From assembly GCA_018262135.1 (NCBI GenBank), contig JAGTSD010000071.1:1-7819 (forward strand): a DNA stretch of 7,819 nucleotides, in the 5' to 3' direction. Made by a program: the position numbers and the translations under genes. Below are positions 1-6,526 of this stretch, one piece after another. The DNA is from Pseudomonadota bacterium (GTDB lineage Bacteria; Pseudomonadota; Gammaproteobacteria; Competibacterales; Competibacteraceae). Within the stretch, counting starts at the first letter, position 1. Each line of letters starts with the position of its first letter. The notes beneath the pieces are model-generated. The model made no database searches and had not been told where the DNA came from. It saw only the letters and a list, made by a program, of their open reading frames with translations.

Positions 1-22
1 GCGAGCGGAGCGCCTTCAATGA
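1..22 (+). CDS. 3' end of a probable MazE-type antitoxin gene (partial)
   Basis: Only the last six codons (reading RAERLQ) and a TGA stop are inside the window. The stop overlaps the start codon of the MazF-like gene as ATGA. In type II toxin-antitoxin operons the antitoxin normally precedes the toxin with just this kind of overlap, so an antitoxin is the likely identity. Six residues cannot show a family. The call rests on position and on the following toxin gene. Confidence 0.5.
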
Positions 23-360
23 AACGCGGCGAAATCTGGGTTGGCAACCTCAATCCCAATCGTGGCGCCGAAATCGGCAAGGTGCGTCCTGTCCTGATCG
101 TCCAGGAAGACCAGTTGACGGATGCCGGCTCGCCTACGCTGGTGGTTTTGCCATTGACAACTCAGATTCGACCAGCCCTGCAACATTTACGAGTGTTGAT
201 TCGCGCCCGTGACCGCCTGCGACAGGATTGTCAGGTGATGGTGGATCAACCACGCACTCTGGATCGCAGTCGTTTCGGTGAAGGCCCACTGACCCGCCTG
301 ACACCTGAGGAACTGGCTCAGGTCAATCAAGCCTTGCAAGTTCTACTGGGCTTGTACTGA
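19..360 (+). CDS. MazF/PemK-family toxin, mRNA interferase
   Basis: This 113-residue protein has the length and pattern of the MazF/PemK/CcdB-like fold. It opens with KRGEIWVGNLNPNRGAEIG, followed by KVRPVLIVQ (residues 21-29) and PLTTQ (45-49). By alignment from memory with Bacillus subtilis MazF, R23 and T47 match the catalytic arginine and threonine, so the ribonuclease site looks intact. Family members cleave RNA at short sequence motifs in the cytoplasm and are held inactive by the antitoxin encoded just upstream. The ATG is supported by GGAG at 7-10 with an eight-base spacing and by the ATGA overlap with the preceding gene. norD starts 12 bases after its stop, so the two may share a transcript, although a toxin has no known role in NO reductase assembly. 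Which RNA motif it cuts cannot be read from the sequence. Confidence 0.9.
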   Translation: MKRGEIWVGNLNPNRGAEIGKVRPVLIVQEDQLTDAGSPTLVVLPLTTQIRPALQHLRVLIRARDRLRQDCQVMVDQPRTLDRSRFGEGPLTRLTPEELAQVNQALQVLLGLY

Positions 361-372
361 ACTGGAACGCCT

Positions 373-2205
373 ATGGAAGAACACGTCGGGGCGCTCTGGC
401 ATCGCTTCATCACCCGTGCGGCGCGGCGCCACTACCCGGACGCGGCCGTCACTCTGGCCGAAATCGAGAAAACCGCCGGCCTGCTGTTTCGCGCGTTCGG
501 TGGCGATCCCGGCCTGCGGGTCGCGCCCGCAGCGGCGATCCGGCACGGCGCGCGGCGGCGTTGGCTGGCGCGGGTCGCCGGGGTGGGGGAAAAGAGCACG
601 CCCGCCTGCCGGGACCTGGAAACCCTGCAACTGCCTGCGGAACTGGCCCTGTTTCCGCAACGGACATTGAACCGCGATCTCTATCTCTGGCTCATCGCCC
701 TGGCTGCCGCACACGATGAAGTGGATCCCGATGCGCCCTGGTGGGGACAAAACCAGCAGGGCACGCTGATCGCCCTCGACCGTTTCCCCGGCCTGCGCTC
801 CCGCTATCACTGCCTGGCCACCGCCGTTCTGGAATTGCGAATCCCGCCGGAACGGCTGCCCCCGGATGAGGCGGCCCAGGAAAATCTGATCCGGCAAGCC
901 TTGCGCGAGCCCGGCAGCGTTCTGGAGTTACCCGCCGCCCGTCGCCCGCCGCAGCCGGTGCCACTCTGGCTCTACCCTCCCCCGCCCCCCGCCGCCGGCC
1001 AGTCCCAGCGCCGGGATGGCGATACAAAATCCGGCGGCGGCGGCAAACCGGCCGAACGCGACCGCCAGCGCCGCTGCGCTGAACGGGTGGACCTGCCGGA
1101 GCGCAAAAGTCCCTTCCTGGCCCCATTCCGCGCCGAAAGCCTGCTGTCCTGGGCCGAGTTCGTGCGAGTCAACCGGGCCACCGACGATGAGCCGGAACCC
1201 AACGCGGGGCGAGCGGCGGATGATATGGACGTGCTAAGCGTCACCCGCGACGGCTCCAGCACCGCGTCGAGAGTCCGTTTCGATCTCGATCTGCCTTCCG
1301 CCAGCGAGGACGATCTGCCGCTGGGGCCGGGGATCAAATGGCCGGAGTGGGATTATCGCAAGCGGATGCTGGTGCCGGATTACTGCTGTGTGCAGGAAAT
1401 GCTGGCCCGCCGCGCCCAGCCCTGCGAACTGCCGCCGCCGTTGCGCCGCGATGCCCAGCGCCTGCGCCGGCAGTTTGAAATCCTCCGCCCCGGGCGCGGC
1501 TGGCGGCGCGCTCAGCCCGACGGCGAAGAACTGGATTTGGACGCCTGCGTGCGTCATACCGCTGATTGCGCCAGCGGCGATGGCCACGAACGGGGACTGT
1601 ACCGGCAACTGGCGCGGCAGGAACGCGATCTGGCCTGCCTGCTGCTGGCCGATCTGTCGCTGTCCACCGACGCCTGGGTCAACAACAAGGGCCGGGTGAT
1701 CGAGGTGATCCGCGACAGTCTGTTTCTGTTCGCCGAGGCGCTGGCGGTGACCGGCGACCGCTTCGCCCTGTACGGCTTCTCGTCGCGCAAGCGCCAGCAC
1801 GTGCGGGTGCATCGGGTGAAAACCTTCGAGGAGCGTTACACGGCGGCGGTGCGCGGGCGGATCAACGCCATCAAGCCCGGTTATTACACCCGGATGGGGA
1901 CCGCCGTGCGCCACGCCACCCACTTGTTAGGCCGGCAGACCGCCGCCCGCCGGCTGTTGCTGCTGTTGACCGATGGCAAGCCGAACGATCTCGATCAGTA
2001 CGAGGGGCGGTATGGAATCGAGGATACCCGGATGGCCCTGCTGGAAGCTCGCCGCGAGGGTTTGCACCCGTTCTGCGTGACGATTGACCAGGAAGCGGAT
2101 GACTATCTGCCGTATTTGTTCGGCAAGGACAGCTTCGTGCTCATCCGCCGTCCTGAAGATCTGCCGCATCAGTTACTGCTGCTGTATACGCGGCTGACGG
2201 GATAG
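373..2205 (+). CDS. norD: NorD, nitric oxide reductase activation protein (VWA domain)
   Basis: The 610 residues match the usual length of NorD, a cytoplasmic protein required to obtain active cNOR nitric oxide reductase. It is thought to act with the MoxR-type ATPase NorQ. The N-terminal half is helical and begins EEHVGALWHRFITRAAR. A low-complexity Pro/Gly/Arg linker follows, with five prolines at 202-206. The C-terminal VWA domain runs from about residue 420 to the end. Its metal-binding MIDAS site is complete: D427-L-S429-L-S431, T506 in YTRMGTA, and D534 in LTDGKPND. The stretch YEGRYGIEDTRMA is typical of the NorD/CbbO group. CbbO, the rubisco activator, is the main alternative. It is usually longer, and the shorter length and the nos genes nearby favour NorD. 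The ATG has GGAA at 364-367, five bases upstream. norCB and norQ are not in the window. Base composition is clearly GC-richer than the islet that follows. Confidence 0.92.
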   Translation: MEEHVGALWHRFITRAARRHYPDAAVTLAEIEKTAGLLFRAFGGDPGLRVAPAAAIRHGARRRWLARVAGVGEKSTPACRDLETLQLPAELALFPQRTLNRDLYLWLIALAAAHDEVDPDAPWWGQNQQGTLIALDRFPGLRSRYHCLATAVLELRIPPERLPPDEAAQENLIRQALREPGSVLELPAARRPPQPVPLWLYPPPPPAAGQSQRRDGDTKSGGGGKPAERDRQRRCAERVDLPERKSPFLAPFRAESLLSWAEFVRVNRATDDEPEPNAGRAADDMDVLSVTRDGSSTASRVRFDLDLPSASEDDLPLGPGIKWPEWDYRKRMLVPDYCCVQEMLARRAQPCELPPPLRRDAQRLRRQFEILRPGRGWRRAQPDGEELDLDACVRHTADCASGDGHERGLYRQLARQERDLACLLLADLSLSTDAWVNNKGRVIEVIRDSLFLFAEALAVTGDRFALYGFSSRKRQHVRVHRVKTFEERYTAAVRGRINAIKPGYYTRMGTAVRHATHLLGRQTAARRLLLLLTDGKPNDLDQYEGRYGIEDTRMALLEARREGLHPFCVTIDQEADDYLPYLFGKDSFVLIRRPEDLPHQLLLLYTRLTG

Positions 2206-2275
2206 CGATGCCTGCTGTTTTTTCAACCTACCACTTTATCAGCGGTAGTTATGAATTTGGCCTAATCGGCATCAA

Positions 2276-2295
2276 CCGCCGTCCAGGGACGGCGG
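2276..2295. terminator. GC-rich hairpin between convergent genes, possible terminator
   Basis: CCGCCGTC at 2276-2283 pairs perfectly with GACGGCGG at 2288-2295 around the four-base loop CAGG. It lies between the stop of norD (2205) and the stop of the oppositely oriented cysteine-rich gene (2305), where a bidirectional terminator would be expected. Neither strand has a clear T-run after the stem, so it is not a textbook intrinsic terminator. The short direct repeat ATCAA lies close on both sides (2271-2275 and 2298-2302). Confidence 0.4.
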
Positions 2296-2304
2296 CGATC
2301 AATC

Positions 2305-2553
2305 CTATTTGCAAACGCCTGCATCTTTACCCGCAGGAATTTCGCATTTCTTGGAGGCGCATACGACATCACGCTTGCAAGCCGCGCCCGCAGCCTGCGG
2401 TGCTTTACATACAGGCGGCGTCAAAGCCAAAATGCAAACTTCACCATTTTTACAATCCTTATCTTCCTTGCATTGAGTATCGGCAAAAGAAGCTTGCGCA
2501 AACAAGGACAGCGATACGATCATTGCCGCTGATAACAAAGACTTCTTAATCAT
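2305..2553 (-). CDS. Small secreted cysteine-rich protein, function unknown
   Basis: This is an 82-residue protein. The first 24 residues form a clear signal peptide: MIKKS, then a hydrophobic core, ending QASFA before DTQC. The mature part of about 58 residues has eight cysteines, spaced C-x5-C-x5-C-x8-C-x8-C-x5-C-x4-C-x8-C. This is enough for four disulfides and suggests a compact protein exported to the periplasm or beyond. The DxDCxxGxxC pattern recalls Dickkopf-like cysteine-rich repeats, but I recognise no family with a known function. A longer in-frame start exists at 2664. The start at 2553 is preferred because GAGGAGGT (2562-2569) sits eight bases upstream and the signal peptide begins there. 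It converges on norD and diverges from the 68-residue gene. Local GC is lower than in the flanking denitrification genes, which hints at a separate origin. Confidence 0.75.
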   Translation of the reverse strand: MIKKSLLSAAMIVSLSLFAQASFADTQCKEDKDCKNGEVCILALTPPVCKAPQAAGAACKRDVVCASKKCEIPAGKDAGVCK

Positions 2554-2592
2554 ATTCTCCGACCTCCTCGTGGGTAAGGATTGGGAACTACA

Positions 2593-2713
2593 ATGGGCGA
2601 TCAGCACCCGTACCGGATCATATACTCTAAGGTTACCGACGACAAGGAAATAATTCCCACCCAAAGCTACCCAGATTGTGGAAGAATGGCGTAAGAAGCA
2701 GTTTCAAAATTGA
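2593..2713 (+). pseudogene. Possible relic reading frame, or a 33-residue microprotein
   Basis: An ATG at 2593, with GGGA at 2583-2586 upstream, opens a 33-codon frame ending with TAA at 2692-2694. It contains the protein-like stretch YRIIYSKVTDDKEIIPTQ. From about 2654 a second frame reads QIVEEWRKKQFQN and stops with TGA at 2711-2713. Joined by one frameshift near 2670, they would look like the tail of a single small protein, which suggests a decayed gene. The region also carries the candidate promoter of the divergent gene, so the resemblance to coding sequence may be chance. I do not recognise a family. Confidence 0.2.
2617..2645 (-). promoter_or_regulatory. Candidate sigma70 promoter for the cysteine-rich gene
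   Basis: On the minus strand TTGTCG (2645-2640) and TATGAT (2622-2617) are separated by exactly 17 bases. These match the -35 consensus at four of six positions and the -10 consensus at five of six. Transcription would begin near 2610 and give a leader of roughly 57 bases before the ATG at 2553. The call is by inspection only. No operator was recognised around it. Confidence 0.42.
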
Positions 2714-2771
2714 CTGATGCCTGACAGATTCACCTTTCTCAGTCCGTCCAGCTTTTTTAGGAGCAGAGTTA

Positions 2772-2978
2772 ATGTCCAACGAGGAAAGATTAGCCGAGGC
2801 AGTGCGCGCCGCCTGTATCAAAGTGGCGCTGGAGGCTTACGAAGATGGCGGCATTCTCGGTTTGTGCGCCGAAGGCCGCTGGGAATATGCGATTTCGGCG
2901 ATGCAGCAACTGGATGTAGCAGCGATACTCAGAACGGAATTACCCGAACTGCCTACTACAGCGATGAGTCAGAACTGA
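2772..2978 (+). CDS. 68-residue small protein, function unknown
   Basis: The ATG is preceded by AGGAG (2759-2763) at an ideal eight-base spacing, which makes this a likely real gene despite its size. The protein is mostly helical in character: acidic-amphipathic at the start (SNEERLAEAVRAACIKVALE), then AYEDGGILGLCAEGRWEYA and a second helix ending LDVAAIL. It has two cysteines and no signal peptide or membrane segment, so it is probably cytoplasmic. The pattern of AACIKVALEAYEDGG followed by GLCAEGRWE looks like a small conserved family I have the impression of having seen in proteobacteria, sometimes labelled acetyltransferase. It is far too short to hold an acetyltransferase domain, so that label should not be trusted. 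Its stop lies 33 bases from the stop of nosL on the other strand. No convincing promoter was found. Confidence 0.6.
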   Translation: MSNEERLAEAVRAACIKVALEAYEDGGILGLCAEGRWEYAISAMQQLDVAAILRTELPELPTTAMSQN

Positions 2979-3011
2979 CCATCATTCCCGTCCAAAACGA
3001 TTCAGAACCTG

Positions 3012-3524
3012 CTACATCCCCTCATCATTCAATACGCCGCCATCGAGGGTGGCCATTTCCGGGGTGACCTGATCGAAGCGAAACAACTCGCCGCCATACT
3101 GCTTGATGAACTCCCGCGCATCCTCTTCGCGGGCAAAGGATGCCAGAGTCGGTCCCATTGAACCATTGCGGCGACTGAAGCCCACATAAAACGCGGTTTC
3201 GGCGTCGATCCAGTGACCTAGTGGTTTAGTCCAGTCGGCCTTGCCCATGTCCTGGACATAGACTGCGAGGATGCGTTTCTCCTGTTCCGGGCGGGTATAA
3301 ATAGAGAACATCTCCACGGTGTCGCAGAAAAATTCTGGCGAACCCTGATCGTAATGAATCTGCGCCTTCGGTCCCGGATAGTCCAGCAGCAGCATTCCAT
3401 CCAGGGCACAAAACGTATTTCCGGTGATTTCCCGGGCATTCGGCTTGACCTCTTCGCCACAGCCCGCCAGTAGCAAAACGCCGGCGATCAATACGGTTGC
3501 CAGGGACCCCTTGCTGCGCTTCAT
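3012..3524 (-). CDS. nosL: NosL, copper-binding lipoprotein of N2O reductase maturation
   Basis: This 170-residue protein carries a lipoprotein signal: positively charged MKRSK, a hydrophobic stretch, and the lipobox LLAGC with C22 as the lipidated cysteine. It is therefore anchored in the outer membrane facing the periplasm. The NosL signature follows as FCALDGMLLLDYPGPKAQIH (residues 38-57), with C39 and M44. Further typical stretches are FFCDTVEMF, YVQDMGKADW, GHWIDA and NGSMGPTLASF. NosL binds Cu(I) and hands it to the NosDFY complex for assembly of the copper sites of nitrous oxide reductase. The ATG overlaps the nosY stop as ATGA, with GGAGGT at 3529-3534 upstream. A longer in-frame opening reaches 3797, but it lies inside nosY and lacks the signal peptide at its start. 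It is the last gene of the operon, and no tatE- or nosX-like gene follows it. Confidence 0.93.
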   Translation of the reverse strand: MKRSKGSLATVLIAGVLLLAGCGEEVKPNAREITGNTFCALDGMLLLDYPGPKAQIHYDQGSPEFFCDTVEMFSIYTRPEQEKRILAVYVQDMGKADWTKPLGHWIDAETAFYVGFSRRNGSMGPTLASFAREEDAREFIKQYGGELFRFDQVTPEMATLDGGVLNDEGM

Positions 3525-4345
3525 TTGAACCTCCACACCGCGATGCCCAGCGGGGCAACAATCCACATCACCATCGCACTGCCCAACAGCCAGGGACTCG
3601 CCAGGGTCGCCGGCAGAACGGTCGCCAGTCCGTACAGCTTGCGCACTTCCTCGAACCCGAACACGTTGAGAATCCGGAAAATATCCGCCGGATTCAGATA
3701 CAGCAGCACGGGAAAGAAGCTGAGACTGAACCGCTTCTGGCTCAGCACCAGAATTCCCAGCAACAGCAGGTCGTACACCAGCACATAGAAAAACCACAGA
3801 CCAATCGCCATTCCGCTGGCGCGCATCCGGTCGCTGGCCATGACTGACACCATCACGGCGATGCTCAGGAACGCCATCCCCAGCAAAATGGCACTCAGCA
3901 TGAATCCCACGTAGTGATAAAGCGCCGTCGGTCCCAGTTGATACGACAGCAGAACGCCGGCCAGGCCAAATCCCGCCAGCGTGGAAAAGGCCAGCGCCCC
4001 CGCCAGTCCCACGAATTTCCCCATCAACAGCTCAAAGTGGGTAATCGGCATGGACAAGAGCAATTCCAGCGAACCGCGCTCGCGTTCGCCGACGATGGCG
4101 TCGTAACCCAGAATCAGGGCGATCAGCGGCACCAGATAAATCACCAGGCTGACCAGACTGGCGATGGTGACATCCATACCGCGAAAGCCGACCGTACCCT
4201 GCTGCGCTGCGCCGAAATAGGCGATCACCAAGGCGAACACGGTAAAAATCACCGCCACCGCCAATACCCAGCGATTGCGGATGCGATCCCAGAATTCCTT
4301 GCTGGCGATCACGCCGATCTGTTTGAATTCGATGTGCGTTCTCAT
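3521..4345 (-). CDS. nosY: NosY, ABC-2 type permease of the NosDFY complex
   Basis: The 274 residues are close to the usual NosY length (about 276). The protein is an inner-membrane permease with about six hydrophobic segments: near residues 27-48, 60-82, 113-135, 143-168, 176-200 and 245-270. The cytoplasmic stretch YDAIVGERERGSLELLLSMP (about 84-103) is the characteristic ABC-2/NosY coupling region that contacts the ATPase. NosY pairs with NosF and carries NosD on the periplasmic side. The complex is needed to mature the CuZ centre of nitrous oxide reductase. The start overlaps the nosF stop as ATGA, with no Shine-Dalgarno sequence of its own, so translation is probably coupled. The stop in turn overlaps nosL. 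Confidence 0.94.
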   Translation of the reverse strand: MRTHIEFKQIGVIASKEFWDRIRNRWVLAVAVIFTVFALVIAYFGAAQQGTVGFRGMDVTIASLVSLVIYLVPLIALILGYDAIVGERERGSLELLLSMPITHFELLMGKFVGLAGALAFSTLAGFGLAGVLLSYQLGPTALYHYVGFMLSAILLGMAFLSIAVMVSVMASDRMRASGMAIGLWFFYVLVYDLLLLGILVLSQKRFSLSFFPVLLYLNPADIFRILNVFGFEEVRKLYGLATVLPATLASPWLLGSAMVMWIVAPLGIAVWRFK

Positions 4346-5262
4346 GCGGTCGCGTCGCTATAGCCCAGAAAGACGTCTTCCAGCGAAGGCTCTTTAATGT
4401 GCAGGTCCAACACTACACTATCCAGAGCCGCCAGCGCATTGAGCATTGTCATTTTCCGCTCGCGGGGACAGCGCACATGCGCCATCGTCCCGTTGAATTG
4501 CACGCTGGCGGCCGGCTGATTCGCCAAGGCTTGCCGCAGCGCCTCTTCCGCGCCGGGCTGCAGGGTCAGTTGAAAATCCAGCGGCAGATTCAATTCCTCG
4601 CGCAGTGAATGGACCGTGCCCAGCGCCTGAATCTTGCCGGTGCGCATCAACGCCAGCCGGTCCACCCGCAGTTGAATTTCGGCGAGAATGTGCGAGGTAA
4701 GAATGGCGGTCACGCCCTGTTCCCGCAATTCCCGCAGGATTTGATAAAACTCCCGAATCCCCTGCGGGTCAAGGCCATTAGTAGGTTCGTCCAGAAACAA
4801 CAGGCGCGGGGAACCGAGCAGGGCTTGGGCGAAACCGAGGCGTTGACGCATCCCCTTGGAATAACCGCGCACCCGCCGCCGCGCGGCATTGGCCAGTCCT
4901 ACTTTTTCCAGCAGGGGCAGACAGGAACGGGGATCGGCATCCTTCAACTTGGCGAAGAACAGCATGACTTCCAGGCCGGACAGATTGTCGTACAGGGCCA
5001 AGCTTTCCGGCAGATAACCGATGCCGCGCCGCACCTGCCGAAAGGCTTCGCCGCGCACTGGCTGGCCGTCAATATAAATCTCGCCCCGCGTCACCGGCAG
5101 CAGGCCCAGCATCATCTTGAACAGGGTGGTCTTGCCCGCGCCGTTGTGGCCGATCAGCCCGAACAACTCGCCGGCCTGCACCGTCAAATCCACCCCGTCC
5201 ACCGCATGAGTTTCGCCGAAGTGTTTGACGGCGCCGCGCACTTCAATGACGTTGTATGCCAA
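4342..5262 (-). CDS. nosF: NosF, ATPase of the NosDFY ABC transporter (TTG start)
   Basis: From the chosen start this is a 306-residue ATP-binding subunit, the usual size of NosF. Numbered from that start, Walker A is GHNGAGKTT (38-46), the signature motif is YSKGM (134-138), Walker B is LLFLDEP (154-160) with catalytic E159, and the switch histidine is H191 in LTSH. The C-terminal 100 residues form the regulatory extension common in this subgroup and end KEPSLEDVFLGYSDATA. It powers NosDFY at the cytoplasmic face of the inner membrane. The start is TTG at 5260-5262, because GGAG at 5271-5274 lies eight bases upstream and the domain begins directly after (YNVIEVRGAVKHFG). The in-frame ATG at 5352 would add 30 residues that do not look like NosF and lie within nosD. 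With the TTG start the gene overlaps nosD by 20 bases. Confidence 0.94.
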   Translation of the reverse strand: MAYNVIEVRGAVKHFGETHAVDGVDLTVQAGELFGLIGHNGAGKTTLFKMMLGLLPVTRGEIYIDGQPVRGEAFRQVRRGIGYLPESLALYDNLSGLEVMLFFAKLKDADPRSCLPLLEKVGLANAARRRVRGYSKGMRQRLGFAQALLGSPRLLFLDEPTNGLDPQGIREFYQILRELREQGVTAILTSHILAEIQLRVDRLALMRTGKIQALGTVHSLREELNLPLDFQLTLQPGAEEALRQALANQPAASVQFNGTMAHVRCPRERKMTMLNALAALDSVVLDLHIKEPSLEDVFLGYSDATA

Positions 5263-6514
5263 GCCAATCACTCCAGTTGGAACGAAAAGGGAGCATCCGG
5301 GGGTTATTATCCCTGACGCTGGGACCGCGCAATAACGGAAACTGCCGGGCAATCAGGCGCAAACTCTGCACCGCCGGGCTGTTCAACAGCAGTTTGACCA
5401 GCGGATATTTCCAGTTCAGCCGATCCACGACATCGTTGGCTTCATACGGCGTATCGCCAATACCATCGCCATCAGCGTCCCAGCCCACGTAATTGCTCCA
5501 GTAATTGCCCTTGCCCTTGCCCCATAGTTCGTTACGGGTGGCAACATAGCGAATCTGGTTATGATTTTGAATAAAGTCGTTATGATCCACGTCGTTGTTA
5601 ATCGAACCCGCCCACAGATGCACGCCGATCCGGTTCCCCATCACCAGATTGCCCTTCAGGACATTGTATTCGGCGTCGTAGATGAAAAAGCCCTTGCTGT
5701 TGCCGACGATGATATTGTTCTCGACCACCGAATCCTGAATGGTGCGCAGCATGATGCCGTGATCGGAATTATCCCAGGTGCGGTTGTTGCGGACGATTTG
5801 CCGGCGCACTTCCATCAGCGCCAGTCCGCCGCGATTGCTATAGGCATCATTCTCCTCCCAGATATTGTCGTGGGAGTTCATGTAGTGAGTGCCATAGCGC
5901 ACGTGGTGCATCTTGTTGCCGCGAAACAGGATTCGGAATGACACGTCTACATAAATGCCATCGCGGACAAAACTGATGTTGTTGCCGATGATTTTGGCGT
6001 CATAACAGTTGTAAAGCTGAATGCCGTTGCCGCGTTGCGCGGAGGCGAAATCCCGCTTGCCGGTAATCAGATTATTGGTGACTTCGACCTCATTAGCCTT
6101 TTCCAGCCACATCCCGAACAGGGTATAGGCGAAATCGTTGTTGCGGATGATGGCGCGATGCGCCCCCGGTTCCACATAGATGCCGGCATTCTGGGCGGTG
6201 AGATCGCCGCCACTGTCGCGGATGATGAAGCCCTCGATCACCACATCCGGCGACTTGACGCGGATCACGTCGCCCTGATTTTCGCCGCTGATGGTGGGAC
6301 GGTTGACGCCTTGCAGCCGCAGCGGCTTATCAATCACCACATGATCCACGTAATAGCCGCGCTCCACCTTGACGGTGTCGCCCGCTGCCGCCGCTTGCAC
6401 GGCGGCCTGGAGGGATTCGCCGGGCCGGACGGTCCATTCCGCCGCCGTGGCCCTGTCGAGCCATAGAGCGGCGAGCAGGACCAGCCAGCCCGTTGTTCTC
6501 AAAACCTTTTTCAT
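5243..6514 (-). CDS. nosD: NosD, periplasmic beta-helix copper-centre maturation protein
   Basis: This 423-residue protein begins with a Sec-type signal peptide, MKKVLRTTGWLVLLAALWL, and likely cleavage after ATAA near residue 25. The mature protein is a right-handed parallel beta-helix built of many PbH1-type turns, shown by recurring short motifs such as IIRNNDF, IIGNNI, IFRGNKM-like, VVENNIIVGN and LKGNLVMGN. The conserved NosD tail is present: GNYWSNYVGWDADGDGIGD, then NDVVDRLNWKYPL and a helical end with LLNSPAVQSLRLIARQFPL. NosD sits on NosFY in the periplasm and mediates copper transfer from NosL to nitrous oxide reductase. The ATG follows the nosR stop by 12 bases. There is no strong ribosome site close by, only a distant GGAAG, so reinitiation after nosR is likely. 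Confidence 0.94.
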   Translation of the reverse strand: MKKVLRTTGWLVLLAALWLDRATAAEWTVRPGESLQAAVQAAAAGDTVKVERGYYVDHVVIDKPLRLQGVNRPTISGENQGDVIRVKSPDVVIEGFIIRDSGGDLTAQNAGIYVEPGAHRAIIRNNDFAYTLFGMWLEKANEVEVTNNLITGKRDFASAQRGNGIQLYNCYDAKIIGNNISFVRDGIYVDVSFRILFRGNKMHHVRYGTHYMNSHDNIWEENDAYSNRGGLALMEVRRQIVRNNRTWDNSDHGIMLRTIQDSVVENNIIVGNSKGFFIYDAEYNVLKGNLVMGNRIGVHLWAGSINNDVDHNDFIQNHNQIRYVATRNELWGKGKGNYWSNYVGWDADGDGIGDTPYEANDVVDRLNWKYPLVKLLLNSPAVQSLRLIARQFPLLRGPSVRDNNPRMLPFRSNWSDWLGIQRH

Positions 6515-6526
6515 TCAGTTCGCTGC

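Noticed and set aside
1234..1923. A 229-codon minus-strand frame within norD.
   Set aside because: It is a shadow of the VWA domain-coding sequence. It shows no motif, and the plus-strand MIDAS residues are intact.
2216..2260. A T-run followed by the weak inverted repeat CTACC/GGTAG as a norD terminator.
   Set aside because: The T-run comes before the stem on the norD strand, and on the other strand no T-run follows, so the order is wrong for an intrinsic terminator.
2208..2549. A 113-codon plus-strand frame starting just after norD.
   Set aside because: It lies almost wholly opposite the cysteine-rich gene, has no good ribosome site and no recognisable domain. The minus-strand reading has a signal peptide, patterned cysteines and a strong ribosome site.
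2710..2738. TTGACT at 2710-2715 as the -35 element of a promoter for the 68-residue gene.
   Set aside because: No acceptable -10 hexamer occurs at 16-18 bases spacing; the sequence there is CCTTTC-like.
2554..2771. An FNR/DNR-type site (TTGAT-N4-ATCAA) controlling the small genes.
   Set aside because: No sequence close to this palindrome was seen in the intergenic space. The nos operon promoter itself lies outside the window.
4609..5316. A 235-codon plus-strand frame opposite nosF and the end of nosD.
   Set aside because: Its composition (rich in Gln, His and Arg) is typical of an antisense shadow of a GC-rich gene, and the opposite strand carries unmistakable NosF motifs.
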